Assembly (NCBI GenBank): GCA_902779865.1
Contig: CACZDG010000020.1
Coordinates: forward strand, 1-35,947
Origin: an uncultured bacterium
GTDB lineage: Bacteria > Verrucomicrobiota > Kiritimatiellia > RFP12 > UBA1067
Length of the DNA stretch: 35,947 nt
Reading direction: 5' to 3'
The translations under genes were made by a program, and so were the position numbers. Of this stretch, positions 1 through 7,941 are shown piece after piece (within the stretch, counting starts at the first letter, position 1; each line of letters opens with the position of its first letter). A model generated the notes under the pieces. That model was given only the letters and a program-made list of their open reading frames with translations. It had not been told where the DNA came from and did not search any database.

Positions 1-37
1 GCGAGACGCGCCCATCCAATTTTATTTCGTTTTCCAT
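1..37 (-). CDS. Start of a gene running off the left edge (partial, function unknown)
   Basis: Reading leftwards from an ATG at 37-35 there are 12 open codons (MENEIKLDGRVS) to the edge. No SD sequence of normal spacing precedes it, but an extended -10 box TGATATACT lies at 53-45, seven nt before the ATG. This is the same geometry as the polA promoter in this window, which supports a real leaderless start. Too little protein is visible to assign a family. Confidence 0.4.
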   Translation of the reverse strand, partial: MENEIKLDGRVS

Positions 38-44
38 GCCTCAC

Positions 45-53
45 AGTATATCA
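45..53 (-). promoter_or_regulatory. Extended -10 promoter of the left-edge gene
   Basis: TGATATACT on the minus strand. The last base of TATACT is 7 nt before the ATG, so transcription should begin within about 1 nt of the start codon (leaderless). Identical 9-mers precede polA, acpP and the glycosyltransferase gene at 10481. Confidence 0.5.
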
Positions 54-206
54 AACCTACGCCGATAAATCAACCCCATTTATTGCCGCATCTATAAGGT
101 TTCGCCATAAAGTACTAAGGTTTGAGTATATAGACCTTGGCACCTGGATTTGGAGACGTTTTAGCCTTTCGCTTTATGGCTAGGCGGACGCAATTCGGTC
201 TTAGAG

Positions 207-236
207 GGGAACCGGCGTCTCGCCGTTTTAGTTCCC
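207..236. repeat. Long inverted repeat (11-bp stem with bulge)
   Basis: GGGAAC-CGGCG, loop TCT, CGCCG, bulge TTTTA, GTTCCC. The stem is GC-rich and stable on either strand. It lies about 170 nt downstream of the lipoprotein cluster. It could protect the 3' end of that transcript or belong to a dispersed palindromic element; only one copy is in the window. Confidence 0.5.
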
Positions 237-405
237 ATTAGGGGACGCGAAGCCGCATCACTGGACATCTCGCCAGTTACTACGGCAACTCAACAACCAG
301 CTTGAAGAACCTGAACGACACCTTTTCCGCCGCCATCACATCTTCAACGGCAACAATGGCTTTCTCAATCGGGGCACGATTCTACATTTGACATTAGCAC
401 CCGCC

Positions 406-1455
406 TCATTTCCCAGAAGCAGCCCTATGAGCGTTCGCTTCGGCGTTCTGACCATACCATGTCGGCGTCGTCCCCGCCGCTTTCATTTTTTGTTCCAACT
501 CCAGCGCCATCTTCGCGTACTTGACATTCACCTTCTTACACTTCGTACAACCAAATATAACATAACCTTTCACCGGATCCATGTTTGCGTCACATCCTGG
601 CTTCTCTCCGCGCTCCTCACACTTGCACCAATCTCCATTCGGATCGTCAAGGTTGAGGCTGTGAAGGTCTTGCGTTTCTCCCAACATCAACTTTTGATAT
701 TCTACTTGTAGAAGTTCATCTGCTTCACCCGCTGATGGTACAAACAATTTCGCAATCCAACTTCGCTTTGCCGCATCAATGGATTTTATTCGTTTAAGAA
801 ACTCCGCCAACAAGCTTGGATCGTTTTTTATCTTTTGCGCAATTATATGATTGAAGTCCGTTGGTGGCCCATAAGTGGGAAATCTGACAATCGCGTCGTC
901 CCAATGGGCGAATTCCCAAGAATCTTCTGCCTCATTTGCAGTCCCCTGATTTACCCCTGATTTTACCAGTTCCCCTGTATACATATTATAGACAGCCTCT
1001 TTATGTCCATCTTTACTAACATACTTTATGTTTGGGAAATTAGGGTCAAGATACGTCCACTTAGTTCTGTCAAGAAACGCATATTCAATCCAAGCTCGAG
1101 TCATTGCCCATCGAGTCGGTTTTATGCCTTCTTTAAAATTGTGCCAGATGGATTTTGACGCAGGCATCAAATCGTATTCATCCTTATGGTTAGTCCGCAT
1201 ATCCAGCCAAGTAGGAGGTAAATTTGCATTTATTACCGCATCTGCTAATCCTGCGCTATATCTTGGCAACGAATTCAGACTATTGGCAAGTTCACCGACA
1301 TGTACTTCATTTTTTTGTCCTTGTTTTGTCTTACTGTTGTAATTAGGACTTGCTACGCTCTGCTGATACGCTTGAGAGACCGTGCTCGAATGCGTTTCAT
1401 CGCATAACACCGTGAACAAGACCATCACGGCTAGCAAGAAGCGCAAATGAAACAT
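406..1455 (-). CDS. Exported protein of unknown function, last gene of the lipoprotein cluster
   Basis: 349 aa. I choose ATG at 1455, which overlaps the upstream TGA by one base; a GTG sits just before it at 1458. The first ~24 residues form a signal peptide (hydrophobic LLAVMVLFTVL). The mature part is hydrophilic and contains a Trp-rich middle (WIEYAFLDRTKWTY) followed by KDGHKEAVYNMYTGELV and a NQGT segment. That order resembles the ends of some secreted toxin/effector-like proteins, but this is impression only. Near residues 277-305 there is a cluster of Cys (CKCEERGEKPGC, then CTKCKK) that could bind a metal or form disulfides. The base composition looks richer in A+T than genes after 8.5 kb. 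No family is recognised with confidence. It is translationally coupled to the PEGA gene upstream, so it probably acts in the envelope with it. Confidence 0.75.
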   Translation of the reverse strand: MFHLRFLLAVMVLFTVLCDETHSSTVSQAYQQSVASPNYNSKTKQGQKNEVHVGELANSLNSLPRYSAGLADAVINANLPPTWLDMRTNHKDEYDLMPASKSIWHNFKEGIKPTRWAMTRAWIEYAFLDRTKWTYLDPNFPNIKYVSKDGHKEAVYNMYTGELVKSGVNQGTANEAEDSWEFAHWDDAIVRFPTYGPPTDFNHIIAQKIKNDPSLLAEFLKRIKSIDAAKRSWIAKLFVPSAGEADELLQVEYQKLMLGETQDLHSLNLDDPNGDWCKCEERGEKPGCDANMDPVKGYVIFGCTKCKKVNVKYAKMALELEQKMKAAGTTPTWYGQNAEANAHRAASGK

Positions 1456-2639
1456 CACAACCCCCTCGCCTTCTCCATGAGCTGGTCGACGGTCGGAGTT
1501 TTGGGGGCTATGGAATCGCTGCCGCCGGGAGGATCAAGTTTCAGGTCTTTCACCTCGCCGTGGTCAATCTTCACGCCGCTGTTCTTCCAATACTGAGACG
1601 TGCCGTCGGCAAGGGTCTTACGGACGTAATCGTCAGTGGCACCGGTCTTACGGATGCGGTCAATCGTTTCGGCAAACAGAGCTTCGCTCTTGAACCGCTC
1701 GCGGCCTGATACATCAAGCGGAAGCACTGTGTTGTACATCTGCCCGTCTGTTAAGAACGCTTTCATGGTAAACGGAATACAAAACGGATACTCAACGCTA
1801 ATGTTATGATTGCCTTTCGCGACAGTCACCATTCCAGGCGCAGTTCCCCTCGCGATACCATCAATCTTAACAACCGCCCCTTGTCTGTTACAAGTGAAAT
1901 TCACATGCACTTGTTCAGTTGTTTCTGGGTTCCACTTTATTTCAGCTACCTTTGCGAGAAAATCCTCGGCTGCCTTGGCCGCCGATTGGTGCATCAACCC
2001 TTCGTACAGCGTCGCGGTATTGGACTTCACCTTCTTCGCAGGGTAGAACTTACTGTCATTCACTTCATCGACGCCGCAAATGTTTCCACCCGTCGAATCC
2101 ATGAAATTCAGCGCAAGTCGGACTCTGAGTATATGCCCCATTAAAACGTCGCCCTCAAACTCATCCTCGCCTGTGAATTCCTGAATGGATGCCGTAATGA
2201 CCCCCACCACCTCTGGGTCGTTGGAAAGGAGATTCAGCGCCGATGCCTCAGGCATCTCCTCGCCGCGCGCTGTGCGGTTCTGGTTAGTGCCGATGACATT
2301 GTGCGGGATGACGACACGGAATAACTTGCCGGAAAGTCGCGCCGCTAAAGTATCCGCAAAGGCGGCCATCGGCAGGATCGGCGCATCAGACGTGTGATTC
2401 TGGACGATGAGTGCAACCTTGTATGGCGGCTTCGTGGATGCTGGAGGCGGGACTGTGGACGGCGTCGTTTGAGTCGCGTTTGTCTCAACCAAGTTTATCG
2501 TTAGAATCGGTGCCGGGGCATTCGCTTCCGACGGACTCGAAGTTTTTTCACTAGGCTTGTCTCCAAGGCGGCATATTACGGCATACGCTCCAACCGCCGC
2601 CATTACGGCAATTACAAAGAAGCCAATGGCCTTCTTCAT
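1455..2639 (-). CDS. Membrane-anchored protein with LpoB/CsgG-like N-domain and a PEGA domain
   Basis: 394 aa from ATG at 2639, chosen because it overlaps the upstream stop (ATGA) and has an AGAGG-type SD; a longer frame upstream is ignored. Residues 5-22 are a membrane segment without a lipobox at the cleavage site, then a Pro/Thr/Ser-rich linker (30-72). Residues about 73-185 (starting KVALIVQNHTSDAP, containing GTNQNRTARGE) closely match the N-domain of the neighbouring gene at 2636-3856. Its pattern (strand, helix, 'GVITASI' strand) recalls the LpoB/CsgG/TolB-N type of fold. Residues about 244-305 look like a PEGA domain (GAVVKIDGIARGTAP then VTVAKGNHNISVEY), a surface beta-domain often found in envelope proteins. 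Likely held in the inner membrane with its domains in the periplasm. Role unknown; context suggests a partner of the LpoB-like proteins. Confidence 0.8.
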   Translation of the reverse strand: MKKAIGFFVIAVMAAVGAYAVICRLGDKPSEKTSSPSEANAPAPILTINLVETNATQTTPSTVPPPASTKPPYKVALIVQNHTSDAPILPMAAFADTLAARLSGKLFRVVIPHNVIGTNQNRTARGEEMPEASALNLLSNDPEVVGVITASIQEFTGEDEFEGDVLMGHILRVRLALNFMDSTGGNICGVDEVNDSKFYPAKKVKSNTATLYEGLMHQSAAKAAEDFLAKVAEIKWNPETTEQVHVNFTCNRQGAVVKIDGIARGTAPGMVTVAKGNHNISVEYPFCIPFTMKAFLTDGQMYNTVLPLDVSGRERFKSEALFAETIDRIRKTGATDDYVRKTLADGTSQYWKNSGVKIDHGEVKDLKLDPPGGSDSIAPKTPTVDQLMEKARGL

Positions 2640-3856
2640 TTCGACACCTCTTTCTTTACAGGGTATGTGCTGATTCCAAACCAAACAACACCGCCAGGCT
2701 TTCTAAGCCGATGCATCTTCACAATTAAATCAAAATACTCTGTGTCATCAAGTTCGTTTCTAAAATAGAATTCGCCTTCTATGAACAAATCTGGCGAATT
2801 ATGCGACTTCCATTCATTCATTAAAGTTGGATCCTCAATGATGCTGCTACGGATGATTCGTTTTGCAAGATCAACTTTCACCGAATCATCCGTGATGTCA
2901 AACATCTTAGAATCGTAGAGTTTCTTAAGGAATCTCTCACTGGCAACCTTAAGACCCACATCAAATTTCGCAAGTTTTGATGAATTTGTCAGCTTGCCGA
3001 ACACAACGATGGGACGTCGACCACCCGTTTCCTTGAGTTCTTTGTAATTCTCGGAAAATGCCGAATTCGACATCATTTCTCCCACCATCTTATCTACAAG
3101 ATCGTCAAACGTCTTGGGATGTTCGAATCCCTTCGGCAGCATATCTGCCAACTTCTGATCGACAATCGATTCAATCAATTTCTTGAACTCAGGGTCGCGC
3201 TCCCTGTCTGCCAACTTCCCATCAACAATCGACTTAATCCAGTTCTTGAATTCGGGGTCTCGCTCCCACCACTTCTCACCTCCAGGATGCGCCGACTTCT
3301 TCAACCACTCTTGAAATTCCGTATTCTTCTTCAGCTTCACCGCACACTCGTCCGCTGCGGAGTACATGAAGTCGTTAAGATACTTCCGCTTGTAATGCGA
3401 TACCTGATAACTGGTATATGGCTCACTTTCCTTGCTAATATTTGCGCCTTGAACAACGGCGGCACCCGTCCAGGCGTCCGCGAGACTCAGAATAATGCGG
3501 ATAGAAAACTCGTGTCTGTCACCGTTGGTGTTGTCGAGAAGTTCAGTAACTGTCGCCGTAATCGCGCCATCGGCCTTGAATTTTCGCGCAAGATCCATCG
3601 CAGACACATCTGGCGTCCGCTCACCGCGCGCGTCTCTGTTCTGGTTCACGCCAACAGAGTTATAGGGGTTTATCACCTGAAGCCCACTCCCGGCGAGCTT
3701 CGCCGTCAATGCGTCTGTAAGCGCCAGGATCGGAACCTCTGCGCATGGTTTATCGGCGTGATCCTGCACGACGAGCGCAACAATCCTCGCCTCCTGTGCA
3801 AAGGCAACATTTATTGCCACAATTGCACCCAATACGGATATGAGCATACTTTTCAT
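2636..3856 (-). CDS. Periplasmic two-domain protein: new N-domain plus LpoB-like C-domain
   Basis: 406 aa. ATG at 3856 is preferred over the ATG three codons upstream because an AAAGGA SD lies 8 nt before it. Signal peptide MKSMLISVLGAIVAINVAFA. N-domain about 21-170 (ARIVALVVQDHADKP; GVNQNRDARGE) is paralogous to that in the next gene. A linker carries two near-identical ~21-residue units beginning RDPEF and ending KLAD. Residues about 245-400 match the LpoB pattern: an Asp-rich helix (FDDLVDKMVGEM), RRPIVVFGKLTNSS strand, a helix with L-x-x-S-x-x-F, then DLFIEGEFYF and GGVVWFG strands. LpoB in E. coli is the outer-membrane lipoprotein activator of PBP1B; here the protein has no lipobox, so it should be soluble in the periplasm. 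It overlaps the downstream gene by 4 nt, indicating coupled translation. Confidence 0.8.
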   Translation of the reverse strand: MKSMLISVLGAIVAINVAFAQEARIVALVVQDHADKPCAEVPILALTDALTAKLAGSGLQVINPYNSVGVNQNRDARGERTPDVSAMDLARKFKADGAITATVTELLDNTNGDRHEFSIRIILSLADAWTGAAVVQGANISKESEPYTSYQVSHYKRKYLNDFMYSAADECAVKLKKNTEFQEWLKKSAHPGGEKWWERDPEFKNWIKSIVDGKLADRERDPEFKKLIESIVDQKLADMLPKGFEHPKTFDDLVDKMVGEMMSNSAFSENYKELKETGGRRPIVVFGKLTNSSKLAKFDVGLKVASERFLKKLYDSKMFDITDDSVKVDLAKRIIRSSIIEDPTLMNEWKSHNSPDLFIEGEFYFRNELDDTEYFDLIVKMHRLRKPGGVVWFGISTYPVKKEVSK

Positions 3857-3896
3857 TTTCGACATCCTTTCTGATTGGGAGTTACGCTTGTAAAAA

Positions 3897-4337
3897 TCAT
3901 CTTGAATGGCTGAAGCGAAGAACATAAGCCACCGCCTCTTTTGTAGGCGCAGTATCAGATATCCGCTCTGACGCCCCGCCGCCAAGAGTCACAATTCTCC
4001 AAATGGAGTCTCCAGGCAGCACTTCTGCGCCGTTCGCATTAAGCCACATGAATCGATACCGAAAGGAAAACGGATCTTCGCGTCCATTGTCTTCGGGGTC
4101 GCCATGTCGGTTCCGCACAGTGACTGTGGATGTCAAAAAACCGAGTTTGTTGCGTACGAGCGTCGTCTTCTCAACGGACAGTCCGTCACTGAAGCAAACA
4201 TCCGACGAACGAATTTCCGCCGCTGCGTTCTCAGACTGGGCAATCTCCATGCCACCGTCCGAATTACAGACTTTCGTGATTCTGCATCCTCCAACCGCAA
4301 TAAGGGCTGCAACAACAACAATCAACATGCATTTCAT
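3897..4337 (-). CDS. YcfL-like lipoprotein (DUF1425)
   Basis: 146 aa with a good AAGGAG SD seven nt before ATG. Lipoprotein signal: hydrophobic run then VGGC. The C-terminal half (about 64-140) matches YcfL: an STVTVRNRHGD strand, FSFRYRFMWLNANGAEV, then IWR...LGGGASERISDTAPTKEAVAYVLRF. In E. coli ycfL is the gene beside lpoB (ycfM), and here too an LpoB-like gene is its neighbour (4378-4938, 40 nt upstream). Function is not established even in E. coli. It is about 20 residues longer than typical YcfL because of the N-terminal stretch. Confidence 0.75.
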   Translation of the reverse strand: MKCMLIVVVAALIAVGGCRITKVCNSDGGMEIAQSENAAAEIRSSDVCFSDGLSVEKTTLVRNKLGFLTSTVTVRNRHGDPEDNGREDPFSFRYRFMWLNANGAEVLPGDSIWRIVTLGGGASERISDTAPTKEAVAYVLRFSHSR

Positions 4338-4377
4338 TTTTTACTCCTTTCAACAGACTATCCAGAAGGATCCTTGA

Positions 4378-4938
4378 TCAATTGTCAAGATTGACGTTTT
4401 TCCTGAAGCCTTCCCAAATTACTGTATCCTTTTTGAAGTCCTTGATCCTGATGTAAAGGTAGTGGTTGTGTCTGCCGTCTGATTCGGGGACGTCATTGAA
4501 ATTGCCACTTACAACGTAATCTGGAGATGCCTCTGCGTCTTTAGTGAGTATCGTGAACAGGCCCGAATTGAGCAACTCGGAACGTACGACCGTATTACGA
4601 ATGATGTCAAGTCTGTCTTGAACATGATTCCCCCTAACATTATTCTTGATACCACCGATAATGACAGTTGGCCTCCCGTTTTTCTTTGCCTTTTTCTTTT
4701 TCGCCTTGTAGTTACTCAGGAACTCTGCATTATCCCTCATGTCGGCTATCAATTGACGAGCAGAAAATTCAAGACTGTACATCGTGACTTCTTGCGTCTG
4801 CCCCAAGAAAGGTTCTGCCGGGTCTCCTTGACGCGCGTCGTTTTTCGGCTTTGGCGGCACGATAACCGTCTCGCACCCGCATAGAATGCCCACAGCCATT
4901 ACGGCGCAGCAACACCAGCCAACATTGTGTATTTTCAT
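4378..4938 (-). CDS. LpoB-like outer-membrane lipoprotein
   Basis: 186 aa, SD GAGAGGA before ATG at 4938. Lipobox at LCGC (Cys about residue 22). The mature part fits the LpoB/PF13036 layout: a helix with SARQLIADMRDN, a basic loop, GRPTVIIGGIKNNV strand, helix with RNTVVRSELLNSGLFTIL, then PDYVVSGNF and a final strand pair ending VIWEGFRKNV. LpoB spans from the outer membrane to PBP1B and stimulates glycan polymerisation. The linker here is short, so reach to the inner membrane is doubtful. Whether it serves a PBP1B-type synthase in this organism is inference. Lies between the duplicated lipoprotein genes and the YcfL-like gene, same strand. Confidence 0.75.
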   Translation of the reverse strand: MKIHNVGWCCCAVMAVGILCGCETVIVPPKPKNDARQGDPAEPFLGQTQEVTMYSLEFSARQLIADMRDNAEFLSNYKAKKKKAKKNGRPTVIIGGIKNNVRGNHVQDRLDIIRNTVVRSELLNSGLFTILTKDAEASPDYVVSGNFNDVPESDGRHNHYLYIRIKDFKKDTVIWEGFRKNVNLDN

Positions 4939-5026
4939 GTCATTTCCTCTCTTCTAGGTTTGTTTTCGTTTTGCTTAGAACAGCCTTTCCGTGATGCTGA
5001 TGCCTCGTTGACGTCATCTCTGAATT

Positions 5027-6199
5027 TTACTCCACGTCATTCGGGCGCGTAGTGAACTCGATTTCCAGCAAACCGTCTTCTGTCGTGCGTTCTTTGCCGG
5101 TCTTGTAAACCGCACCCGGCGGCGGCCGCCTTCCGGCGACAAGCACAACGTTTTTACTGGAAGCTAGTTCACCGATGTTTTCAATAGCCCATCTCCTGGC
5201 GTCGCTCAGATTCCTGCCGTCAAGCCGAACGGAAATCTTTCCGTCTTTCCCATCGTATTCTAGCGTCACCGCACTCACCGACATGACGACTGCCGAACCA
5301 ATTGCCGTCGTTTTCTCATGATTCCACCTAGGGAATGACGTACGGACATCATCAATGTCAACATGTGGATTCTCGTCCAGAAACTCCCTCTGGAGTTGGC
5401 GGCGAATCACGGACTTAATCTTTCCGTCCATCTCAACCGTATTGCTTCCATCAATCTGGAACTCAAAGTCGTACCGAAACGTTGCGCCTGGAGTCTTGAC
5501 AAATCTGATCACGGAATACTTAGGCTCAGACTGCCGCTGTCGTCTTACGCCTCCAGGGCTGCCGCCATCTATGGCATCTCCATTGATAAATACCTTGTCG
5601 ATTTCATCCCAATTGGGATGCTTCACGTATCCACGGCATTGCTTCTTGTCACAAGATTCAACAGCAGAAATGACATCCTCATATATCTTCGCAGAAACAG
5701 CATTCGTCTTCATCTCGTACGCCCACTTCTTGACACTCTCCGTGACGACCTTAGATATCAGTCTGTGAAGTGAATCGGCGATGTCCTGCCTGTTATGTTC
5801 GTTTTTCGCGATGTCGGACAATTCGGCCATCGCAGCGGCAGAAAACGCCGAATCCATGGCAGAATCTGGGAACAATTCGGACGTGTAATCTGAACGCTTC
5901 GCACAAGCGATGAAATACCGTACCGCATCCTCCTCGTATTCGGGATACCATTTCATCCAAAGTTTTGCAAGGCCGTACTCGCCATAACGGTTTCCTTGGC
6001 TGATGAGGTCTTGGTACATATCGGTTGCCATCCGGATGTTATCGTTAGTGTTAACAGTACCCGGACTTTCAAAACGCCGTCCTTCCTCGAACTTTCTTAT
6101 GTGTTCGATCTCATCGGAATCCTGTCTGTCGCTGAAGCATCCTGACAACACGGCGACCGACAGGAGAAATAGAGCAGGGTATTTGATCTGTTTGTTCAT
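5027..6199 (-). CDS. Lipoprotein, longer member of a tandem duplicate pair
   Basis: 390 aa; ATG at 6199 overlaps the upstream stop by 4 nt (ATGA), with AAGGA SD. Lipoprotein signal KYPALFLLSVAVLSGC. Residues about 55-220 are clearly paralogous to the gene at 6196-6780: both have a YGEYGLA segment, CAKRSD, SAMDSAFSAAAMA-LSDIA, and WDEI-KVF. The helical YGEYGLA-type units recall Sel1/TPR-like repeats, weakly. The extra ~170 C-terminal residues are predicted beta/alpha: a 'SVIRFVKTPGATFRYDFEF' region, then IDDVRTSFPRWNHE and a final DGRNLSDARRWAIENIGELASS helix. That region could bind a partner. No known family is recognised for the extension. Confidence 0.7.
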   Translation of the reverse strand: MNKQIKYPALFLLSVAVLSGCFSDRQDSDEIEHIRKFEEGRRFESPGTVNTNDNIRMATDMYQDLISQGNRYGEYGLAKLWMKWYPEYEEDAVRYFIACAKRSDYTSELFPDSAMDSAFSAAAMAELSDIAKNEHNRQDIADSLHRLISKVVTESVKKWAYEMKTNAVSAKIYEDVISAVESCDKKQCRGYVKHPNWDEIDKVFINGDAIDGGSPGGVRRQRQSEPKYSVIRFVKTPGATFRYDFEFQIDGSNTVEMDGKIKSVIRRQLQREFLDENPHVDIDDVRTSFPRWNHEKTTAIGSAVVMSVSAVTLEYDGKDGKISVRLDGRNLSDARRWAIENIGELASSKNVVLVAGRRPPPGAVYKTGKERTTEDGLLEIEFTTRPNDVE

Positions 6200-6780
6200 T
6201 CTGTCTTTTCCTTCGTTAAGAATACCTTGCTGATTTCATCCCATGTGAATGCTTTCGCGTGTTCGCGGCTCTGGCGACTAGACTCCACGGCAGAAATGAT
6301 GTCCCCGTAGATTGCCGCAGAATCAGCATCTGCTTTCATCTCCTCCGCCCACGCCCTGACTTGCGGCGTGATGATGTGGAAAGCCATGCCGCGAAGCGAT
6401 GCGGCGAGATCCGGCCTGTCATGTTCGGATCCTGCGATATCGGACAACTTAGCCATCGCGGCAGCGGAAAACGCCGAATCCATCGCGGAGTCAGTGTCTG
6501 AACGCTTCGCACAGGCGAGGAGAAGCTTTACCGCCTCCCCGCTACAGGATCCCCTACGAAGTTGCAACATTGCGAGGCCGTACTCACCATAGCAACTGTC
6601 GCGTCCAATGAGCCAGCCGTACGTATCTTCTGCAATCTTGATGTTGCCTTTAGATTCAGCGCGACGTCCGGCCTCGAAAAGTTTACTGTATGGCAGCACC
6701 ACTGCGCCATCCTCGGGGCTGTCGCTGATACACCCTGACAACGCGACGGCCGCCAGGAGAAATAGCGCAGGGTACTTCAT
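6196..6780 (-). CDS. Lipoprotein, shorter member of the tandem duplicate pair
   Basis: 194 aa from ATG at 6780; the frame stays open further upstream but only this start gives a lipoprotein signal (KYPALFLLAAVALSGC). Almost the whole mature protein aligns with residues ~55-220 of the downstream paralogue, including the SAMDSAFSAAAMAKLSDIA block and a terminal TWDEISKVFL. The protein stops where the paralogue goes on, so either this copy lost a C-domain or the other gained one. Probably outer-membrane anchored, helical repeat-like. Function unknown. Confidence 0.7.
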   Translation of the reverse strand: MKYPALFLLAAVALSGCISDSPEDGAVVLPYSKLFEAGRRAESKGNIKIAEDTYGWLIGRDSCYGEYGLAMLQLRRGSCSGEAVKLLLACAKRSDTDSAMDSAFSAAAMAKLSDIAGSEHDRPDLAASLRGMAFHIITPQVRAWAEEMKADADSAAIYGDIISAVESSRQSREHAKAFTWDEISKVFLTKEKTE

Positions 6781-6800
6781 TTTTCTTACTGCTTTGTTTC

Positions 6801-7274
6801 TTACTTCTTGTTTGCGACCTTCTCGATTCCCGTGATGCGGGCCGGCCACCCTTTAACCGTGCAGGTGTACTGCGAGAAGAACGGTCCGTAACTCTCGACC
6901 TTCACTTCGTACATCGCGCCAATGAGCGCATCGCACCCCTCCTGCTGGCATGCCTTGTAAAGGGCGGCGTTGCGCGCCCTGGCTTCGTGACTGTAATTAC
7001 GGATGCCAAAGGTGCCGAACGACTCCTGATCGCGAAGCATCCAAGGCTTCTCGTCGCTCTCTCCGCAGAAGCCGAACATGCCACCGCAGACAGTACCGAC
7101 CGTTGTAATTCTTTCGTTCTTGGTTTGCTCCCAGTGAATCAGGAATTCATCCGGCCGGGGGTTAGGCAGATTCGCATACGTCCCACCCTTCGATGAGGCG
7201 CTGGTGCCCGACTTGCAGCCCGTCATCATTGAACATGCGACCATGCCGATCGCAACCATCATCAGTTTCTTCAT
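6801..7274 (-). CDS. Small lipoprotein, first gene of the cluster
   Basis: 157 aa. ATG at 7274 has an AAGGAG SD at ideal distance; the frame continues upstream but without a signal. Lipobox MMTGC. After a short linker, residues about 60-150 contain FGIRNYSHEARARNAALYKACQQEGCDALIG, then a strand YEVKVES and a closing CTVKGWPARI. This layout (Ala-rich helix, 'GCDALIGAMYEV', 'V-GWPA') is like small lipoproteins of the TRL/DUF6567 type in other gut bacteria, a loose match. Stop is 20 nt before the next start. I did not find a clear promoter upstream. Confidence 0.7.
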   Translation of the reverse strand: MKKLMMVAIGMVACSMMTGCKSGTSASSKGGTYANLPNPRPDEFLIHWEQTKNERITTVGTVCGGMFGFCGESDEKPWMLRDQESFGTFGIRNYSHEARARNAALYKACQQEGCDALIGAMYEVKVESYGPFFSQYTCTVKGWPARITGIEKVANKK

Positions 7275-7941
7275 TCTTTTACTCCTTTTGTTTGTTCTCG
7301 TTTTCATTCAATCCCAGCACCCGCCGGAATTTAAGAAGCCTCTTCAAGAAACTAGCCCTCTAACCTAATCGTCTGAATATCCTCCCAAACGACCTTGTAG
7401 GCCCTGCGAATGCAGATACCAACACCATGAGCGCAACGAGGCGCACGGGGCTTCCAACAAACATCTTGTTGTCTATTATCAACTTCTTCGTTCCTTCTCT
7501 TTGCGGCGGCCTCGGCGAGCCACCCCTACCATTCTTCCGCTCAGCAATCGGAACGAAAAAGAAAACCTCTCCCGTATTCCACTTGAGGCCGTGAGAAATT
7601 GCCCTGTGAGAAATACAAAGAGAGGAAGTGCATATACACTTTCTCTGCAATGCATCGTCTCACGAAGTTTCTCACGTTTCAAACGGCGACTGCTATGCAG
7701 CATTTGCAAATTGAATTGCTACGCCCGAAGGGTGGAAAGGAATGTCGGCCCTCACGAAGTGGCTTGACGCTTCCAATCAGTTCCTCGAACTATATCTGCC
7801 CTCCTTGCGGAGAACTTCAATAGTCTATCACATCCCACTTACATAGCGCAAGTGTGATTTTGGGAAAATTGTTTTGTATGGCACCTACCCCCCTTGGGGC
7901 TATCCCCAACCCCCTAAACACCCCTATCCCCAAAGGCATTT

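Larger units (their letters stand above)
38..405. other. Non-coding stretch with a strong hairpin
   Basis: No convincing gene is seen between the left-edge start and the stop of the gene at 406. The clearest structure is a hairpin at 207-236: GGGAAC and CGGCG pair with CGCCG and GTTCCC around a TCT loop and a 5-nt bulge. A smaller one is TAGCC/GGCTA near 163-183. On the minus strand, bases about 386-287 read as a 33-codon fragment without a start at its head (begins NRAPIEKAIVAVEDV, ends at a TAG). It could be a gene remnant or chance. The long hairpin has no U-tract, so it is not a standard terminator for the operon that ends at 406. Confidence 0.4.

Noticed and set aside
7360..7650. 96-codon minus-strand frame with a hydrophobic C-terminal half
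   Set aside because: No SD, no signal at the N-terminus, and basic/Pro-rich low-quality sequence; left unannotated though a short membrane peptide cannot be excluded.
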